From positions 62,677,303-62,741,302 of the forward strand of contig OX381710.1 of assembly GCA_947462335.1 (NCBI GenBank): a stretch of 64,000 nt of DNA. Reading direction: 5' to 3'. The notes below the pieces were generated by a model. The model saw only the letters and a list, made by a program, of their open reading frames with translations. It was not told where the DNA came from and ran no database searches. A program made the translations under genes and the position numbers. Source of the stretch: Harmothoe impar (lineage: Eukaryota; Annelida; Polychaeta; Phyllodocida; Polynoidae). This document shows positions 22,444-34,066 of the stretch, in pieces (within the stretch, counting starts at the first letter, position 1; the number at the start of each line of letters is the position of its first letter).

Positions 22444-24627
22444 TCCCTGCAGGTGGCCATTACCTAGCATAAATATGTACCCTTGGGAACAAATTGATTA
22501 ACCCCACTGGATTTCTTGTAACTCAATACAATTTTGTGCAATATATTGGCTTACCGCGTGGAAGGGGTTAATTCCTATGTTGATATAATACTGAGTATTA
22601 CAATACATATATGTTAATATGGAGGATTATGTGCAGTATCTAGGGAAAAAGTAAGATAATGTAAAGAATGTATACTTTTGAAAACATTTAAAAACATAGA
22701 GCACATGTGTAGAAGGAAGACACCTCTTTTGTGTCTTTCACCAGGGCACAAGTAGGTGCATGCACCTTATATTGGTATTATACACACACAGTCCATTGCT
22801 GGAGAGTAACCTATTCTCAGTAAAGACTTGGTGATACACTATGTGAATCCTTGGTGGCAATAGTGTATTAAATATCACTTCTATATGTGGTTATGGATAT
22901 AAACAAATTGTTAAAATAATCTTGTCATCTGGAACCAGACCAAACTCATACATTTGAAACCCTAGACCTACCACCATTATGCAATGATGAGCCCCCAGCT
23001 GTGGCTAATCTAGGCCTGCATCAACTATCTTAGTTTGACGACCTTGACAAGTCTAGGGTCATCTTGTGGGATGGTAACCTGGCAGGTTGTCAATTTGACG
23101 AGTTGAAGCTAGTTGATTCTATGCTGTTCACTTAGAAGACCCTAGGGTCGACCTTACAGACTCCAGAGCTGTCCAGAGTTTTTCAGTGAAGGGGCTGTCA
23201 AATGACAAAAAAGGAGGGGGGGGGGGGGCAGTAGTTTCGCAGTTGGTACCTAGCATCAAAGAGTGACTACCCCCCCCCCTCCGGGGGGCTATTAAGGCAG
23301 ATAATGCCCCTTTGACAAAGGCATTTACATAGATATACCTTGGAATAACAATCCGACTTTCAGGGCACATCATGAGGGCGTTACTAGAAGTGTCAGTTAC
23401 AAAGTGTATGGTTAGAAAGTACAGGAGGAAGCTGAATTATAAGTGAGAGTAGAGAAGAGGTCTTTTTAGCATATGATATCGCCGGGCATAGACTTATGAC
23501 TTTATGGGGGCATCGTTTATGATATTACTCTGATGTTACTCTGAATACCACATTGGTAAACCTCCAGTACCTATTTTTAAACAGAGGCTTAAACTATCTA
23601 TAAAAAGGATGCATGTGGATCCTTGCATGTGGATCCTTGTCTCAAAAAACTGGGTAGACAGTAGAGATTAAAGGATAAGGGCTCATGATCATAAGCTGCC
23701 AATACGAGGCCAACACATGTAAACCCCTTTTACAGGGGATGTTTGGAATTCTGGCTACCAATCCCCTGGACTCATTCACACTCATTAAGAATGAAACTAG
23801 GGCCATTGAAGATAAGGACAAATTCCAGAAGTGGAATATGAAGAGGTTCAAGGACCTACTAAGAAATCTCATGTTCATGCTGAATCAATGATGGACAATA
23901 ACATCTGTCCTCTGGATACTATAACATCAGTCCAAAACAGGAAACAACATCATCCTCAGGGCAGAACCATTAGCCCCTTCTCTTATTATTACTTTTTATT
24001 CACTAACATCTTGGAACTCTGTATCCTTAGTATTAGCTCCAAGATTAACACCTGGAACTGGAACCACCGTCCCCTAACAATATAGATCGCATTGCATGTT
24101 ATGAACGTTAAATTAAAAAAAATAATCAGTTAAGAGTCTTGTAATTAGATCTTCTGGCACTGGAAGGTGATATATTGATGTATTGCATGGATGATTAATT
24201 TTGACAAGACTGATAACTTTGTACAACTTTGCACAACTTTGCAATACGTTAACTTGTTGTTAATTGCTGTGGAATGGCCCAGACCCAAATATAAAAGATA
24301 GGACTCATGCATCAAAACGCTTTAACATGATCTATCTGAGCAGAAATATGATCAAATGCGAATGTTCAAATTATCTTAAGTTTAAAACCACTGATGGGGA
24401 AATGTCCAGCTCTCATCAAGAGTTCAGATGGGGAACTGTCAATAAGATCTTTACTATTGAAAGTTTGAACAGGAAGATTTCTGATATTGACAGTTGAACT
24501 GCCATTGTTTGAAAGGTTTGATTTTGACAATTTGAACTGTTAAAAGGTAATTTCCCCCCTCTTTTTTTCCCCTCTTTTTTGGTAAGATCACCCCCCCCCC
24601 CAACCTTATTTTTCTCTACACCTCCAG

Positions 24628-24696
24628 GACAGGGCCACACAGAGGACGGGTAGTTTAGGTCTGACATCACCAAAACATGGTGTCAGCGTCCCTTAG
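24628..24696 (+). CDS. Weak candidate terminal exon
   Basis: A strong pyrimidine-tract acceptor (TTTTTCTCTACACCTCCAG) is followed by a 22-codon frame (DRATQRTGSLGLTSPKHGVS then VP) and TAG. There is no upstream partner and no AATAAA nearby, so this remains weak. Confidence 0.25.
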   Translation, partial: DRATQRTGSLGLTSPKHGVSVP

Positions 24697-24709
24697 TGTA
24701 GACTGGAAA

Positions 24710-24724
24710 CCGCGAGGTGGCGCC
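24710..24724 (+). promoter_or_regulatory. CTCF-like core CCGCGAGGTGGCGCC
   Basis: Good match to the CTCF core consensus (CCGCGNGGNGGCAG-like) in an otherwise AT-rich region. No functional evidence. Confidence 0.35.
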
Positions 24725-24983
24725 ACCGAGACGCACACAAAAGGCGGGAAAGGGCAGACGACAATTCGCTCATTCCAAATGTTGACATTCCTGTGGAGAT
24801 ACATGGGAGCCGCCTATAGGGGTGCAGCAGGCGACTACAGTGATGGTGGCGGTACAAGTGTGGTGAATCAAGACGTATAGCTAGTTAAGTATACGGTGGT
24901 TCCTCCAAAGTTAGAGCATTGTTCCCGCAACTCACGCAAGTTCAGCGTTCGCAGTCGGGAAAAAGGTCTCTCTCCAGGGGGAA

Positions 24984-24994
24984 AAGATGGCGGC
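24984..24994 (+). promoter_or_regulatory. YY1-like motif AAGATGGCGGC
   Basis: Third exact occurrence, in GGGGGAAAAGATGGCGGCCTA. A relative, AATATGGCGGC, lies 960 bp downstream at 25944-25954. Confidence 0.3.
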
Positions 24995-26619
24995 CTATAT
25001 GTGGCGACCGGCTATAGTGGTATATAATGCGGGTTGCCATATCGACCAACGTCATTTTGACTGGGAGACGCCAGTCGTATTTGGATCTCTCATAATAAAA
25101 CTGACACCTAGTGGTAAACAGATAAACTAGAAACAAACTGCCAGTCCCAGAGGTACGTAGATGAGGAAGGTACATTGTGTCATTTAGCTCTATACATGAC
25201 GTTATTATTATTAATGGCAGGGGAATTCTTCTCTAGATTTTAGGTATAAGACATAATCATAGCCATGTAGCCTTATAATGCCCTGAGGAAGACTGATATC
25301 GATACTCATCTATTAATCAATGTGAACCTGTAATTGAAATTACTTTTGAGACCAACTTTGGAAATGTTTTGATCGATTCCATTCACTGTATTTATTGTCA
25401 TGGATATTCCAATTAGGATTAAGGGTTGACCGCCCTTCCATTTTAACCTGGTAGTGGAGTGACCGCCCCTCCTTTTTGATCCCTACTGATATTCGACCGC
25501 AACCGCTCTGGAAGGTCGTGCTGCAGTCACTATCCAAATAATACCTCAGTGGCCCCCCTCTCCCGGGGCCTAGCTAGGTACGTTTTGACAATACAGAGAG
25601 GGGCAGCCTCCCCCACATGGTGTCCTATTTACATGACCTTTTAACGCGTGGTCTAAAGGAAGTTGTTAACAAAATGTTTTGGTCTCGTCCAAAAGAGATG
25701 TCAGAGATGGCGTTTTAGTGGTAAAAACCCTGGGGTTCTCAGACGGTTTGGTCAGCTGTTCAGAAAGATATACGATATAAGGCTTTAGCAGGATGACTGC
25801 AGCGCCATGCAGAGGAGAAGGGAACTAGATATAGCTGCTACGTTCGCTGATGACTCCTAACCTTCCACAACTGATGAGAGCGAGACTTGGATGGGAGTGT
25901 AAAGGAACATGGGGTAGGCCTTCATTTATTTTTCTGGGGGGACAATATGGCGGCATACGCAGGGTAAACATTCAGAGTATTATATGGACTGAGGTCAGGG
26001 TAGACTTCTTAATGTTATGACAAACGGTGAGCACGAAACATCAACTTCTAATTACCCGTGTAGGAGGGGGCTCTCTCTCCCCCCCCCCTACCCCGACTGA
26101 CGACGGGTACTTTTCGACATGTCGCAAACAGCCATGTGATGTGGGAAGGGTGGGTGGTGGTGATGGGGGGAGGGGAGGAGGAATGTCGGTTAGTGTCGGC
26201 AGCAATTAGTGCGCATGTCAGGAAGGTAATGAGGCCCGACTGGTGCATGCTGGGAAAGCGCGGTTGGTGGGGAGGGTGAGGGGGACATGGGGGTGTGGAG
26301 TGGAGAGAAGATGTCAAAATGATGTCTGAATGAAATGGAAACAACCGAAAGATCCGATCAACGGTGATGATCTAATAAGCTATCCATGTCAAAATAGGAA
26401 AGGTTGGTTTCAATCTCCAACATTTTTTTTATACACAGGATACACGTGACAGAAGAGGGGAAAAGAAGGAAGATGAGTGTATATTCTACAAACGCCTTAG
26501 TTACTGTTCCCTACGCCTCATATTATCTAAACACTTCACTGCTCCTTACACAGACCCTCAGTAACGAACCCACACCACGTTCTCCATACACACACAAAAT
26601 AATCTGGGAAACTTGATAC

Positions 26620-26757
26620 CTGGCTTCTCGTGAGGTGCGAGAAGACACGAGAGTTTGTGGGATCGTGTGTCGCTCTCCTGTGGTGGAGATCAGAAGGCGG
26701 GACAACTGTGATGTCTGAGGCACGTGGCCCCAAGTAAACGTTTGTGTACCGAGGTAT
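26620..26757 (-). CDS. Candidate internal exon of unknown minus-strand gene
   Basis: The minus strand reads from acceptor ACCCATCAG through 46 codons, IPRYTNVYLGPRASDITVVP then PSDLHHRRATHDPTNSRVFS and HLTRSQ, to a good donor, GCCAG|GTATCAAG. Length is a multiple of three with phase 0 at both sides. Composition is balanced and hydrophilic and unlike the flanks, so coding is likely. It is phase-compatible with the candidate first exon at 36007-35948. No family is recognised. Confidence 0.5.
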
Positions 26758-26764
26758 CTGATGG

Positions 26765-27160
26765 GTATAGACCCCTAAAATCGACATGGCGACATGGGCA
26801 TTTCTTAAAATCGACATGGCGACATGGGCATTTCTTAAAATCGACATGGGACATGGCCAGTTAAGTGACATGTGACAGGGGCATCTCTTAAAATCGACAT
26901 GTGACATGGGGCTTAGTGACATGAAAAAAGAATCTCATATAGAGTAAAGTAGGCTACCAAACCCTTTCTTCAAATTTGGCCCAGGTGAGTATTTAAATTC
27001 CTAAATTTTTCCGGGGCCTGCGGCCCAAAGACCCCCATTTATAACTCTCTCTATGCCCCTAAGTTCTTTTCCTTAGTGACACTAGTGACATGGCTTTTTC
27101 CTTAGTGACATGTGACATGGTCATTTCTTAAAATCGACATGCGACATTGGGACCCCCCCC
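26765..27160. repeat. Tandem AAAATCGACATGGCGACATGGGC repeat with dispersed relatives
   Basis: A roughly 32-bp unit (TTAAAATCGACATGGCGACA then TGGGCATTTC) occurs four to five times at 26776-26930 with increasing decay, then again near 27075-27150. A degenerate cluster of AAAATCGAC units appears at 37412-37600. Confidence 0.7.
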
Positions 27161-27934
27161 ATCTACCCCCCCTATCTGAGGTGCTCTGAGGTGCTGGGTT
27201 CATGGGGCCTGAGTAACCCCTGACTCACACTAAAGAGGCTATAGTCCCTGGCATCAAGTTATAAGTTATCAAAGCACCCAGTTTGCATCTGCATTGCAAT
27301 TATATTTAGCCGTGAATGGGAAAATTGCTTCACACAGAGATACTATATATAATATAACTTTGAAGTAATGTTGGTAAAATTATGAAATTTACAAAAAGAA
27401 AAGTGCAATGATAGCTGAGGGAAAAGTGGAGTTCTTCATTTATATTTTGTGATGTTGAGCCCAGTTCATGACAGAATTCTGATGATAAGAAATGTATATA
27501 ATCATTAATCAAATCTTTCTCTGAAAGTCCCCTTTTTCTCACCAATCACAATTTTGCCAGGTTCTCAGTCAGGACATGTTTTAGCTTTTCAAGAGCTATG
27601 GAAAAGAAGAAAATATCTTGTTACAAGAAAAAGCCAACTTTCCTGATTTCACATCCGGATTTTAGGGCCCATAGTGTGATCAAAGTGTGATAACCAGAGC
27701 AGATATAAGACTCTAAATAACCTCATTTGAAAGATAAGGCAGAACATTATACAGTGAGAGATATGTAGATTACCCTGGTCAATGGATTTTCTTTCGGTTA
27801 AAAGTAGGAGAAAATGGCAGATTTTGACAAATATTAGGTCACGTTTCCAGCTGCGGCCATTCCTGGTGGGTAAATAATTGGTGTAAGGGCGGGCTGGTGC
27901 TCTGTACATGGGCGTGTTTGGGATGTTGGTCAGA

Positions 27935-28093
27935 ATCGTTAACCCCAGTTGGTGGAGGTCGGAGATCCCCGACACGTTTACAGGCTCTGCCGCCAGGAGC
28001 CGCCACCAGCACAACGACCGCAGCGCCACCTGGACGCGGCGGGTCGTGGCGCCCCCGCGCGGCCTGTACACACACTACAGCCATGTTAGCTGC
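27935..28093 (+). CDS. Candidate exon of unknown plus-strand gene
   Basis: After acceptor GTTGGTCAG (or CCCCAG at 27946) the frame reads IVNPSWWRSEIPDTFTGSAA, RSRHQHNDRSATWTRRVVAP and PRGLYTHYSHVS, with strongly GC3-biased codons. The Trp/Arg/Tyr-rich composition resembles small structural proteins such as ciliary microtubule-inner proteins, but that is only an impression. The TRIM-like element at 28099 was inserted directly at or beside its 3' end; before insertion the sequence read TTT|GTATAC, a possible donor in phase 0. Confidence 0.5.
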
Positions 28094-28098
28094 TTTGT

Positions 28099-29927
28099 GG
28101 TCTCAGAGAAGGAAATGCTTCTACTATATACTTTAATATAGCGGAAAACCCGATAACTGCAACCAGGACATTTAGAATTTCTGAAAATCACCATTGACCT
28201 GAAAGATACATCCTTTCTTCAAAACATTTCCCACAAAAATTAACTACTGACCACGGAAAATCAGAACACTGGTCTGTATCGTAAAACCACCTGAATTTCG
28301 CCTGAATTTGCACTGAATAAATTGCATTTTCACTGACTCCCGATCTAGCCTTTGAAAAAAATTGAAACTCACTGAGAATCCCTTTCCTATTATTTGATTG
28401 AAATTGGCAGACATTCAGCAGCATGTGTGTAGGTTTTCATAATATTGGCATCATTTCCAAATTATTTATGGACCATTCAGTGCTCCTGCAGTATTCACTT
28501 CTGACCAGAATCGTATATGACTCTCAGTTTTCTGCGGGATTACCCTCTATGAGACCTACTATTAGTGGGATGTGGCTTTCTATTACCTATAATTGTGATT
28601 TCTATGACCCAATACATGTTTACAGATAGGCCCTAAAGTTTTATGTCCCTTGGGCTCCCCTATACCAAGATAACCTGATGTTTCCGGGACAAACCCAGGC
28701 CCAAAATCACCCTGATTTCCCACCTAGGGCCGAGAGGGCCCCCGGCTCCATGTTTTAGCCATTTTCATAGCAAGAAGTACCTCTAGGACCATCAAATCCA
28801 ACATGGATCTTTGCATGGAATATCTCTATGTGATACATGTGCCAATACTATAGATTTCTGTTCATAAGGTCAAAAAATTATGGAAAAATATGGAAAAATA
28901 CCTGAAAATTACCATAAAAATATACATTATTCGCACATCATGCCAGGATTGAATCTTCAGAGTATATTGAAAGGCCATTGACTCATGTTTTTCTACATTT
29001 CTTCACGATTTTTAGAAAGTACACTTTAAAAAAATATGGTGGTAGGGGCCCTTGTAGTAGCAAATATGCCATTTGCGGTGCCATCCTCTATCTAAATGCT
29101 CGCCGATCATCCTTCAAAGGGTATCAATGCTTGCTTCCTGTATGCCCTTGACCGGTTACAAACTGTACCTACTACACAATTTTGATATACCTGTGCTATT
29201 GGGACTAAGGTAAAAAATAAATAAGACATATCAAATTATTCTGAATTACCCCCAGTGGCCATAAACTGAAACCAACTTGCGGTTCGGCCCCGGGGACCCT
29301 CCGACAGCAATATTAATGTGAATTTCCTTCCTTTTTTTCACATTTCAAGGACCTGGTCATATATTTTCTATGAAATTTGGCAGAAGTAATTATTCTGTAC
29401 ATAACCAGTGCAAAAGAAATCAATTTGAGGGGCTTTTAATTTTTCCATGGTAATAGCCCTTTTGCTTTAGGTCTCAGAGAAGGAAATGCTTCTACTATAT
29501 ACTTTAATATAGCGGAAAACCCGATAACTGCAACCAGGACATTTAGAATTTCTGAAAATCACCATTGACCTGAAAGATACATCCTTTCTTCAAAACATTT
29601 CCCACAAAAATTAACTACTGACCACGGAAAATCAGAACACTGGTCTGTATCGTAAAACCACCTGAATTTCGCCTGAATTTGCACTGAATAAATTGCATTT
29701 TCACTGACTCCCGATCTAGCCTTTGAAAAAAATGGAAACTCACTGAGAATCCCTTTCCTATTATTTGATTGAAATTGGCAGACATTCAGCAGCATGTGTG
29801 TAGGTTTTCATAATATTGGCATCATTTCCAAATTATTTATGGACCATTCAGTGCTCCTGCAGTATTCACTTCTGACCAGAATCGTATATGACTCTCAGTT
29901 TTCTGCGGGATTACCCTCTATGAGACC
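28099..29927. mobile_element. TRIM-like element with 458-bp terminal direct repeats
   Basis: 28099-28556 and 29470-29927 are direct repeats of equal length (458 bp). I saw one difference (an A-tract followed by TTG or TGG). Each begins GGTCTC and ends GAGACC. The outer flanks carry the same TTTGT (28094-28098 and 29928-29932), a 5-bp target duplication. The internal 913 bp has no long ORF, no clear primer-binding site and no clear polypurine tract. Best interpreted as a young non-autonomous LTR element; two independent MITE insertions is a less likely alternative. Confidence 0.7.
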
Positions 29928-30327
29928 TTTGTATACCGTGCAGCGTTCTAGCCAGGGGTTCTAGTGACATGAGGAAAAGAAGATAGCGACATGTAATACA
30001 AATATTGACGTTGTACTTTTGTAATAGAAATGCCATGGGTGGTCAGCATATTATGTGAAACTCGTTATAAGGTAATATGTAATACCCGACCATAACACTT
30101 ATATCATAATTACCTTATACCTAATCTTGAATTTTAATTTTGAGAAGGAACCTTCTCACACATATGGTTTCCTTTGCCTCTACATCTATACAGAAACAAC
30201 TTTTCTGAGTGCCTTAAACCAAGATGATATATTTTTAAAACCATCACAGCCGACGTCTGGTCAGCTGGTTCACAGGCATTGTATGCAGACCCATGCTGAG
30301 ATAGCGAAATAGGAGTCAGAGCCTGCT

Positions 30328-30915
30328 CAATAACTAACCCTATATCAGCAGCTGAATAACTAACCCAATATCAGCAGCTCAATAACTACCCCTATATCAA
30401 CAGCTCAATAACTAACCCAATATCAGCAGCTCAATAACTACCCCTATATCAACAGCTCAATAACTAACACTATATCAGCAGCTCAATAACTAACCCTATA
30501 TCAGCAGCTCAATAACTAACACTATATCAACAGCTCAATAACTAACACTATATCAACAGCTCAATAACTAACACTATATCAACAGCTCAATAACTAACCC
30601 TATATCAACAGCTCAATAACCAACCCTATATCAACAGCTCAATAACTAACACTATATCAGCAGCTCAATAACTAACACTATATCAACAGCTCAATAACTA
30701 ACCCTATATCAGCAGCTCAATAACTAACACTATATCAACAGCTCAATAACTAACACTATATCAACAGCTCAATAACTAACACTATATCAACAGCTCAATA
30801 ACTAACCCTATATCAGCAGCTCAATAACTAACCCTATATCAGCAGCTCAATAACTAACCCTATATCAGCAGCTCAATAACTAACCCTATATCAGCAGCTC
30901 AATAACTAACTCTAA
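30328..30915. repeat. 26-bp minisatellite
   Basis: About 22 copies of GCTCAATAACTAACCCTATA plus TCAGCA, with CCC/CAC and CAG/CAA variants interspersed. Confidence 0.95.
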
Positions 30916-31169
30916 ATCAGTTTCAGATGTCTATGTTCTAAAGCTAGACTGGCTTTGTTTCCTTGGTGCCGGGACTTGGTGACTCTAGACCTAACGTAAC
31001 GACCACCGACAGGAGGACGATAAGGACAAGAGGGGTCGTCAATTCCCACCCCCTCCCACCCCACCAAGACCCTCCCCTGTTCCAGCCCCTACCCGTAGCC
31101 CCTAGACTCTGGAGGACCCCCCCCCCCATTTCCCAATCATTCACCCTGATCATCCCGATCCCACGCCTG

Positions 31170-31183
31170 GTTGCTATGGCAAC
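31170..31183 (+). promoter_or_regulatory. RFX X-box-like motif GTTGCTATGGCAAC
   Basis: Near-perfect palindromic X-box. A second, GTTGCCTAGCAAC, lies 115 bp downstream (31298-31310). Paired X-boxes are typical of promoters of ciliary genes, but here both fall in or beside an open reading frame. Confidence 0.4.
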
Positions 31184-31490
31184 GGACATGGCGGCGGGCC
31201 TCGACCTGCGCCCCTGCCAATCGGCCAGCTCCTTAGATCTTAATTTGAGTCGAATCACCCGGCCATGGGCCACCCTGAGACTAACCACAACACCCTTGTT
31301 GCCTAGCAACCGTATCCTGTATGTGGGTAGGGTGAACCTGGGGCGTGCAGCCCTGCTCTGCCGGCAGACCAGGGCTCCCTCTGGGGGCACGTGTGGCCAC
31401 TACAGACGCCGCATACAGCATAGCCGAAACCATTCCTGTATTGTGAAATGTTACCACCTTTTTACACATCTTAATTACAGGGCTTATTAA
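31176..31490 (+). CDS. Weak candidate coding region overlapping X-boxes
   Basis: ATG inside the X-box opens 104 codons (MATDMAAGLDLRPCQSASSL, later LTTTPLLPSNRILYVGRVNL and CGHYRRR) to TAA; the frame is also open upstream to about 30963. A GTAGGG donor within the frame could end an exon near 31323. The reverse strand is open as well, so this GC-rich stretch is ambiguous. No family recognised. Confidence 0.3.
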   Translation: MATDMAAGLDLRPCQSASSLDLNLSRITRPWATLRLTTTPLLPSNRILYVGRVNLGRAALLCRQTRAPSGGTCGHYRRRIQHSRNHSCIVKCYHLFTHLNYRAY

Positions 31491-31626
31491 AGGTGTCATT
31501 TACCATTTTGTGTTGTGATGATTTATACCCCCACCCCCAATGTGCAATATGAAAAGCCAATTGTACCACCGGTAGTTCCCCGACGAGTACCCTTTCCCCT
31601 GATACCCATCTCCTTTACCTCCCATG

Positions 31627-31792
31627 CGGGGACGGATCCACGGGCGGGGCGGACCCTCAGGCCCCCTCCCCCCTCTTGGAAAAAGAAAAGATTGCGATCC
31701 GCCGTGACTGGCGGCGCGACGGTTTTAAGAACTTTGATGTTTGGTGAACTGACTCGACCCCCTATATAAAAATACCTGGGTCCGCCCCTGAA
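31627..31792. mobile_element. Short MITE with GGGGACGGATCCA-like ends
   Basis: Left GGGGACGGATCCACGGG and right ACCTGGGTCCGCCCC are imperfect inverted repeats of the GGGGCGGATCCAG type seen on many small DNA transposons. Target duplication not resolved. Confidence 0.35.
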
Positions 31793-31796
31793 CTCC

Positions 31797-31885
31797 CCCC
31801 ATCACTCTCTGCTTTCCTTCTCTGTCCCTCTCTGCCTCTGTCTCTCTTTCTTTCTCTCTGTCTCTGTCTCTGTCTCTGTCTCTCA
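31797..31885. repeat. CT/TCTG simple repeat
   Basis: TCTCTGTCTCTGTCTC-type pyrimidine tract. Its complement accounts for the RDRDRE-type artefact ORFs. Confidence 0.85.
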
Positions 31886-32032
31886 CTCTTTCATGCTCAT
31901 ATATAAGTATAGGGAGGACCTGGAGGCTCCCCGCTCTCTGGACCTCTCTCCCATCCTCCTCCCCGGACATTGAGCAGATCCCCCGCCCTCATTGTACTCG
32001 CCGGGACCTTTAGTGTACTCCTTCTCTGCCAG

Positions 32033-32112
32033 GTGTCGGGTCGACGTGCCCTTGTTGCCCGACCAACACTTCTGCCGCAGTCTGTGCACTGTCATAGACT
32101 GAGCATAGCCAG
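32033..32112 (+). CDS. Weak candidate exon
   Basis: Acceptor TGTACTCCTTCTCTGCCAG and donor AGCCAG|GTGGTC bound an 80-base frame, VSGRRALVARPTLLPQSVHC then HRLSIA, phase 0 in and phase 2 out. That is compatible with the exon ending at 28093 and the terminal exon starting at 41905. All three minus-strand frames are also open here, so strand is uncertain. Confidence 0.3.
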
Positions 32113-32559
32113 GTGGTCTTCTGACGACAAATTAACTGCAAAATATACACAACCTCATGCTCCCCCATCCCCGTGATGGACGAGCACAGCCTGCCGCGCC
32201 TGCACATCCTGGTGCCGGGAGGGAGGCCGGCCGCGGGGGGAGGAGGGAGACAGCTTTGCCTCTTCAAAGAGGCTGTGTACTATAAAGCCATATGTTTATG
32301 GTGTCTAACTGTAAACTGTTTGCACAGGTTGTTTTGTCGTTGTTTTACCTGCCTGCCACACGGCCGATGTAATGGAGTTGTAAACGAGTAAGCTTCGTTT
32401 TCTCTCAGGAACAGAACTCGTGTTTACAAGATGGTAGATGGTGCATGATCCGATAGACAAAGAATGAATTCAAAGATGGCTTCTCTTTGCTGCGGCACCT
32501 TACTTGAAATACTTGGCCAAGGTGGAGTAAATTGGTGGAAAACGTTAAGGTTCTCATAG

Positions 32560-32845
32560 AAAGAGAATGAGAGAGAGAGAGAGAGAGCGCGAGAGAGGCA
32601 GAGACAGAGACAGAGAGACAGGCAGAGAGAGGAGAGAGACAGTGGCAGCGATAGGGAACAGAACACCAAGGCCAGGGACAGACAGAGGGAGCGAGACAGA
32701 CAGAGACAGGCAGACAGATTGAAAGAAAGAAAGACAGGCACATACAGATAGAGAGAGTGAGACAGACAAAGAGATAGAAAGACATTGGCATACAGACAAT
32801 GAGCGAAACAAATACATATACATACAAACAGAGACAGAGAGATGT
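32560..32845. repeat. GA and GACA simple-sequence region
   Basis: AGAGAGAG and GACAGACAGAGACAG low-complexity DNA. Leucine/serine/cysteine-rich minus-strand ORFs here are artefacts. Confidence 0.9.
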
Positions 32846-32865
32846 AGCCTATATGGAGAGAGGGG

Positions 32866-33752
32866 TACACTGTTAAAAATTACCGTTGATTATACAGAGA
32901 ATCACCGTTAAATTTAACGTAGCATCACCGTTACCTGATATTACGGTGAGGCAGCGTCAGCACAATTGATTTTACATCGTACCTCCGTAAAACATTAAGG
33001 TAAAGCACTGTTATTTCCTTTACGGTGAATTTCCGTCGTCTCGGAAGTTCCATTCTTTCCAACTAGGTGGCAGCCTAGTTCTAGACTAGACTTGTGTGAA
33101 GCTTCTACTATGATAAGTGGACTAAATGTGTTAGAAATCAAATAGTTCCCTATGACTTTTTTTTCAATACCACATCAACATTCTAGTCTAAAACTAAGTC
33201 TGATTGAATATTCATAACGAATAGATTATTAACCTTTGTGCGACACCGGCAAGTGGTTTGGATACCATAGACACCTATTGTGTGGTAATGAGAAATATTA
33301 TATATGCATATCACTGTATTTGTTGTTTTATATAAATCCTAGCATACTTGTGCTTATGGGTTGTAATCATAAAGTGATATGAGACACTTATCTATGTCTC
33401 TTAGTGGTTAATTCATGACAATTATGAATTCCAGTCACTAAGATGTCTTTATGTAACCAAATCAGACATGGATGATAATTGTAGTGAATTGAGAACATAT
33501 TCATGACAGCATAATAATTCCAGTATGTCTACACAAACAACTATAATTATAAATGAAATAGTCCTTAAAGGTTTGAGCCACTACAATAGCTAATTAATCA
33601 TCCTTAATCATTATTTAAAAATAACGGTGAAATCCTGTATGTAATTACGGTGACTTCTAAAAAACGGTGACCCTAAAATAAACGGTGAAAGCTTGGCATC
33701 CATTGTTGCCAGTGAATCACCGTTTTTTCTACGGGGGATTTTTAACAGTGTA
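32866..33752. mobile_element. 887-bp non-autonomous DNA element with TACACTGTTAAAAAT ends
   Basis: TACACTGTTAAAAAT at the left pairs with ATTTTTAACAGTGTA at the right. Inside, short motifs TTACCGTT, TCACCGTTA, TTACGGTGA and ACGGTGA recur in both orientations near each end, typical of subterminal transposase-binding repeats. No transposase ORF. TA lies at both outer edges. Confidence 0.75.
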
Positions 33753-33828
33753 GGATATGGGAAACTTCAGAAAGAGAAAACCAAGGGGAGCCATAGCTAC
33801 AGAGATATAGAGAAACCCAGAGTCACCA

Positions 33829-34051
33829 CTAATACAATGTAGTAACATAGTAAAGACAAGTCTCTAGCAGGGTTCTGGGTGACATGGTTCCCCTAGTATT
33901 ATTGTTGACGTATGTGACGTCCATGACGTCACGTGTCAGCGCCCGGCCATCACGCTGGTTGCCGTCCGTGGGAGAGCTGTCTGTGAGTCGTCTTCTGTAT
34001 ACGTGAGGAACCAGCACAGAGCACGATGCAGCTCCATGGGGGTCTTCACAG
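33829..34051 (-). CDS. Candidate terminal exon of unknown minus-strand gene
   Basis: The minus strand has acceptor CTCCTCTCTTGGAG and a frame reading CEDPHGAASCSVLVPHVYRR, RLTDSSPTDGNQRDGRALTR and DVMDVTYVNNNTRG, ending at TAG. It starts with one base of a split codon, matching the candidate exon at 37194-37022, which could end after two bases at CA|GTGTGG. A perfect CRE-type TGACGTCA (33924-33931) falls in the coding frame and may be incidental. The acceptor lies beside the MITE at 34067. Confidence 0.4.
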
Positions 34052-34066
34052 CTCCAAGAGAGGAGA

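Larger units (their letters stand above)
20010..24600. other. Gene-poor region
   Basis: Mostly AT-rich DNA without supported exons. Contents listed separately are the TTGACAGTT-like motif cluster at 21420-21780, the 88-bp tandem pair at 22271-22443 and G/C tracts near 23215-23285. The ORFs seen are short with no splice or codon support. Confidence 0.45.

Noticed and set aside
26064..26140. Possible plus-strand exon with PTPTDDGYFSTCRKQPCD
   Set aside because: Acceptor CCCGTGTAG is weak, the frame crosses a C tract, and the opposite strand is equally open.
32205..32267. Possible 55-bp minus-strand exon (MCRRGRLCSSITGMGEHE)
   Set aside because: Good splice-like borders but three frames and the opposite strand (MDEHSLPRLHILVPGG) are also open; cannot choose.
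32405..32870. Leucine/serine/cysteine-rich minus-strand ORFs resembling membrane proteins
   Set aside because: They translate a GA/GACA simple repeat; hydrophobic appearance is compositional.
33924..33931. Perfect CRE TGACGTCA as a promoter element
   Set aside because: Falls within a coding-looking frame with no nearby start; a single 8-mer is weak evidence.
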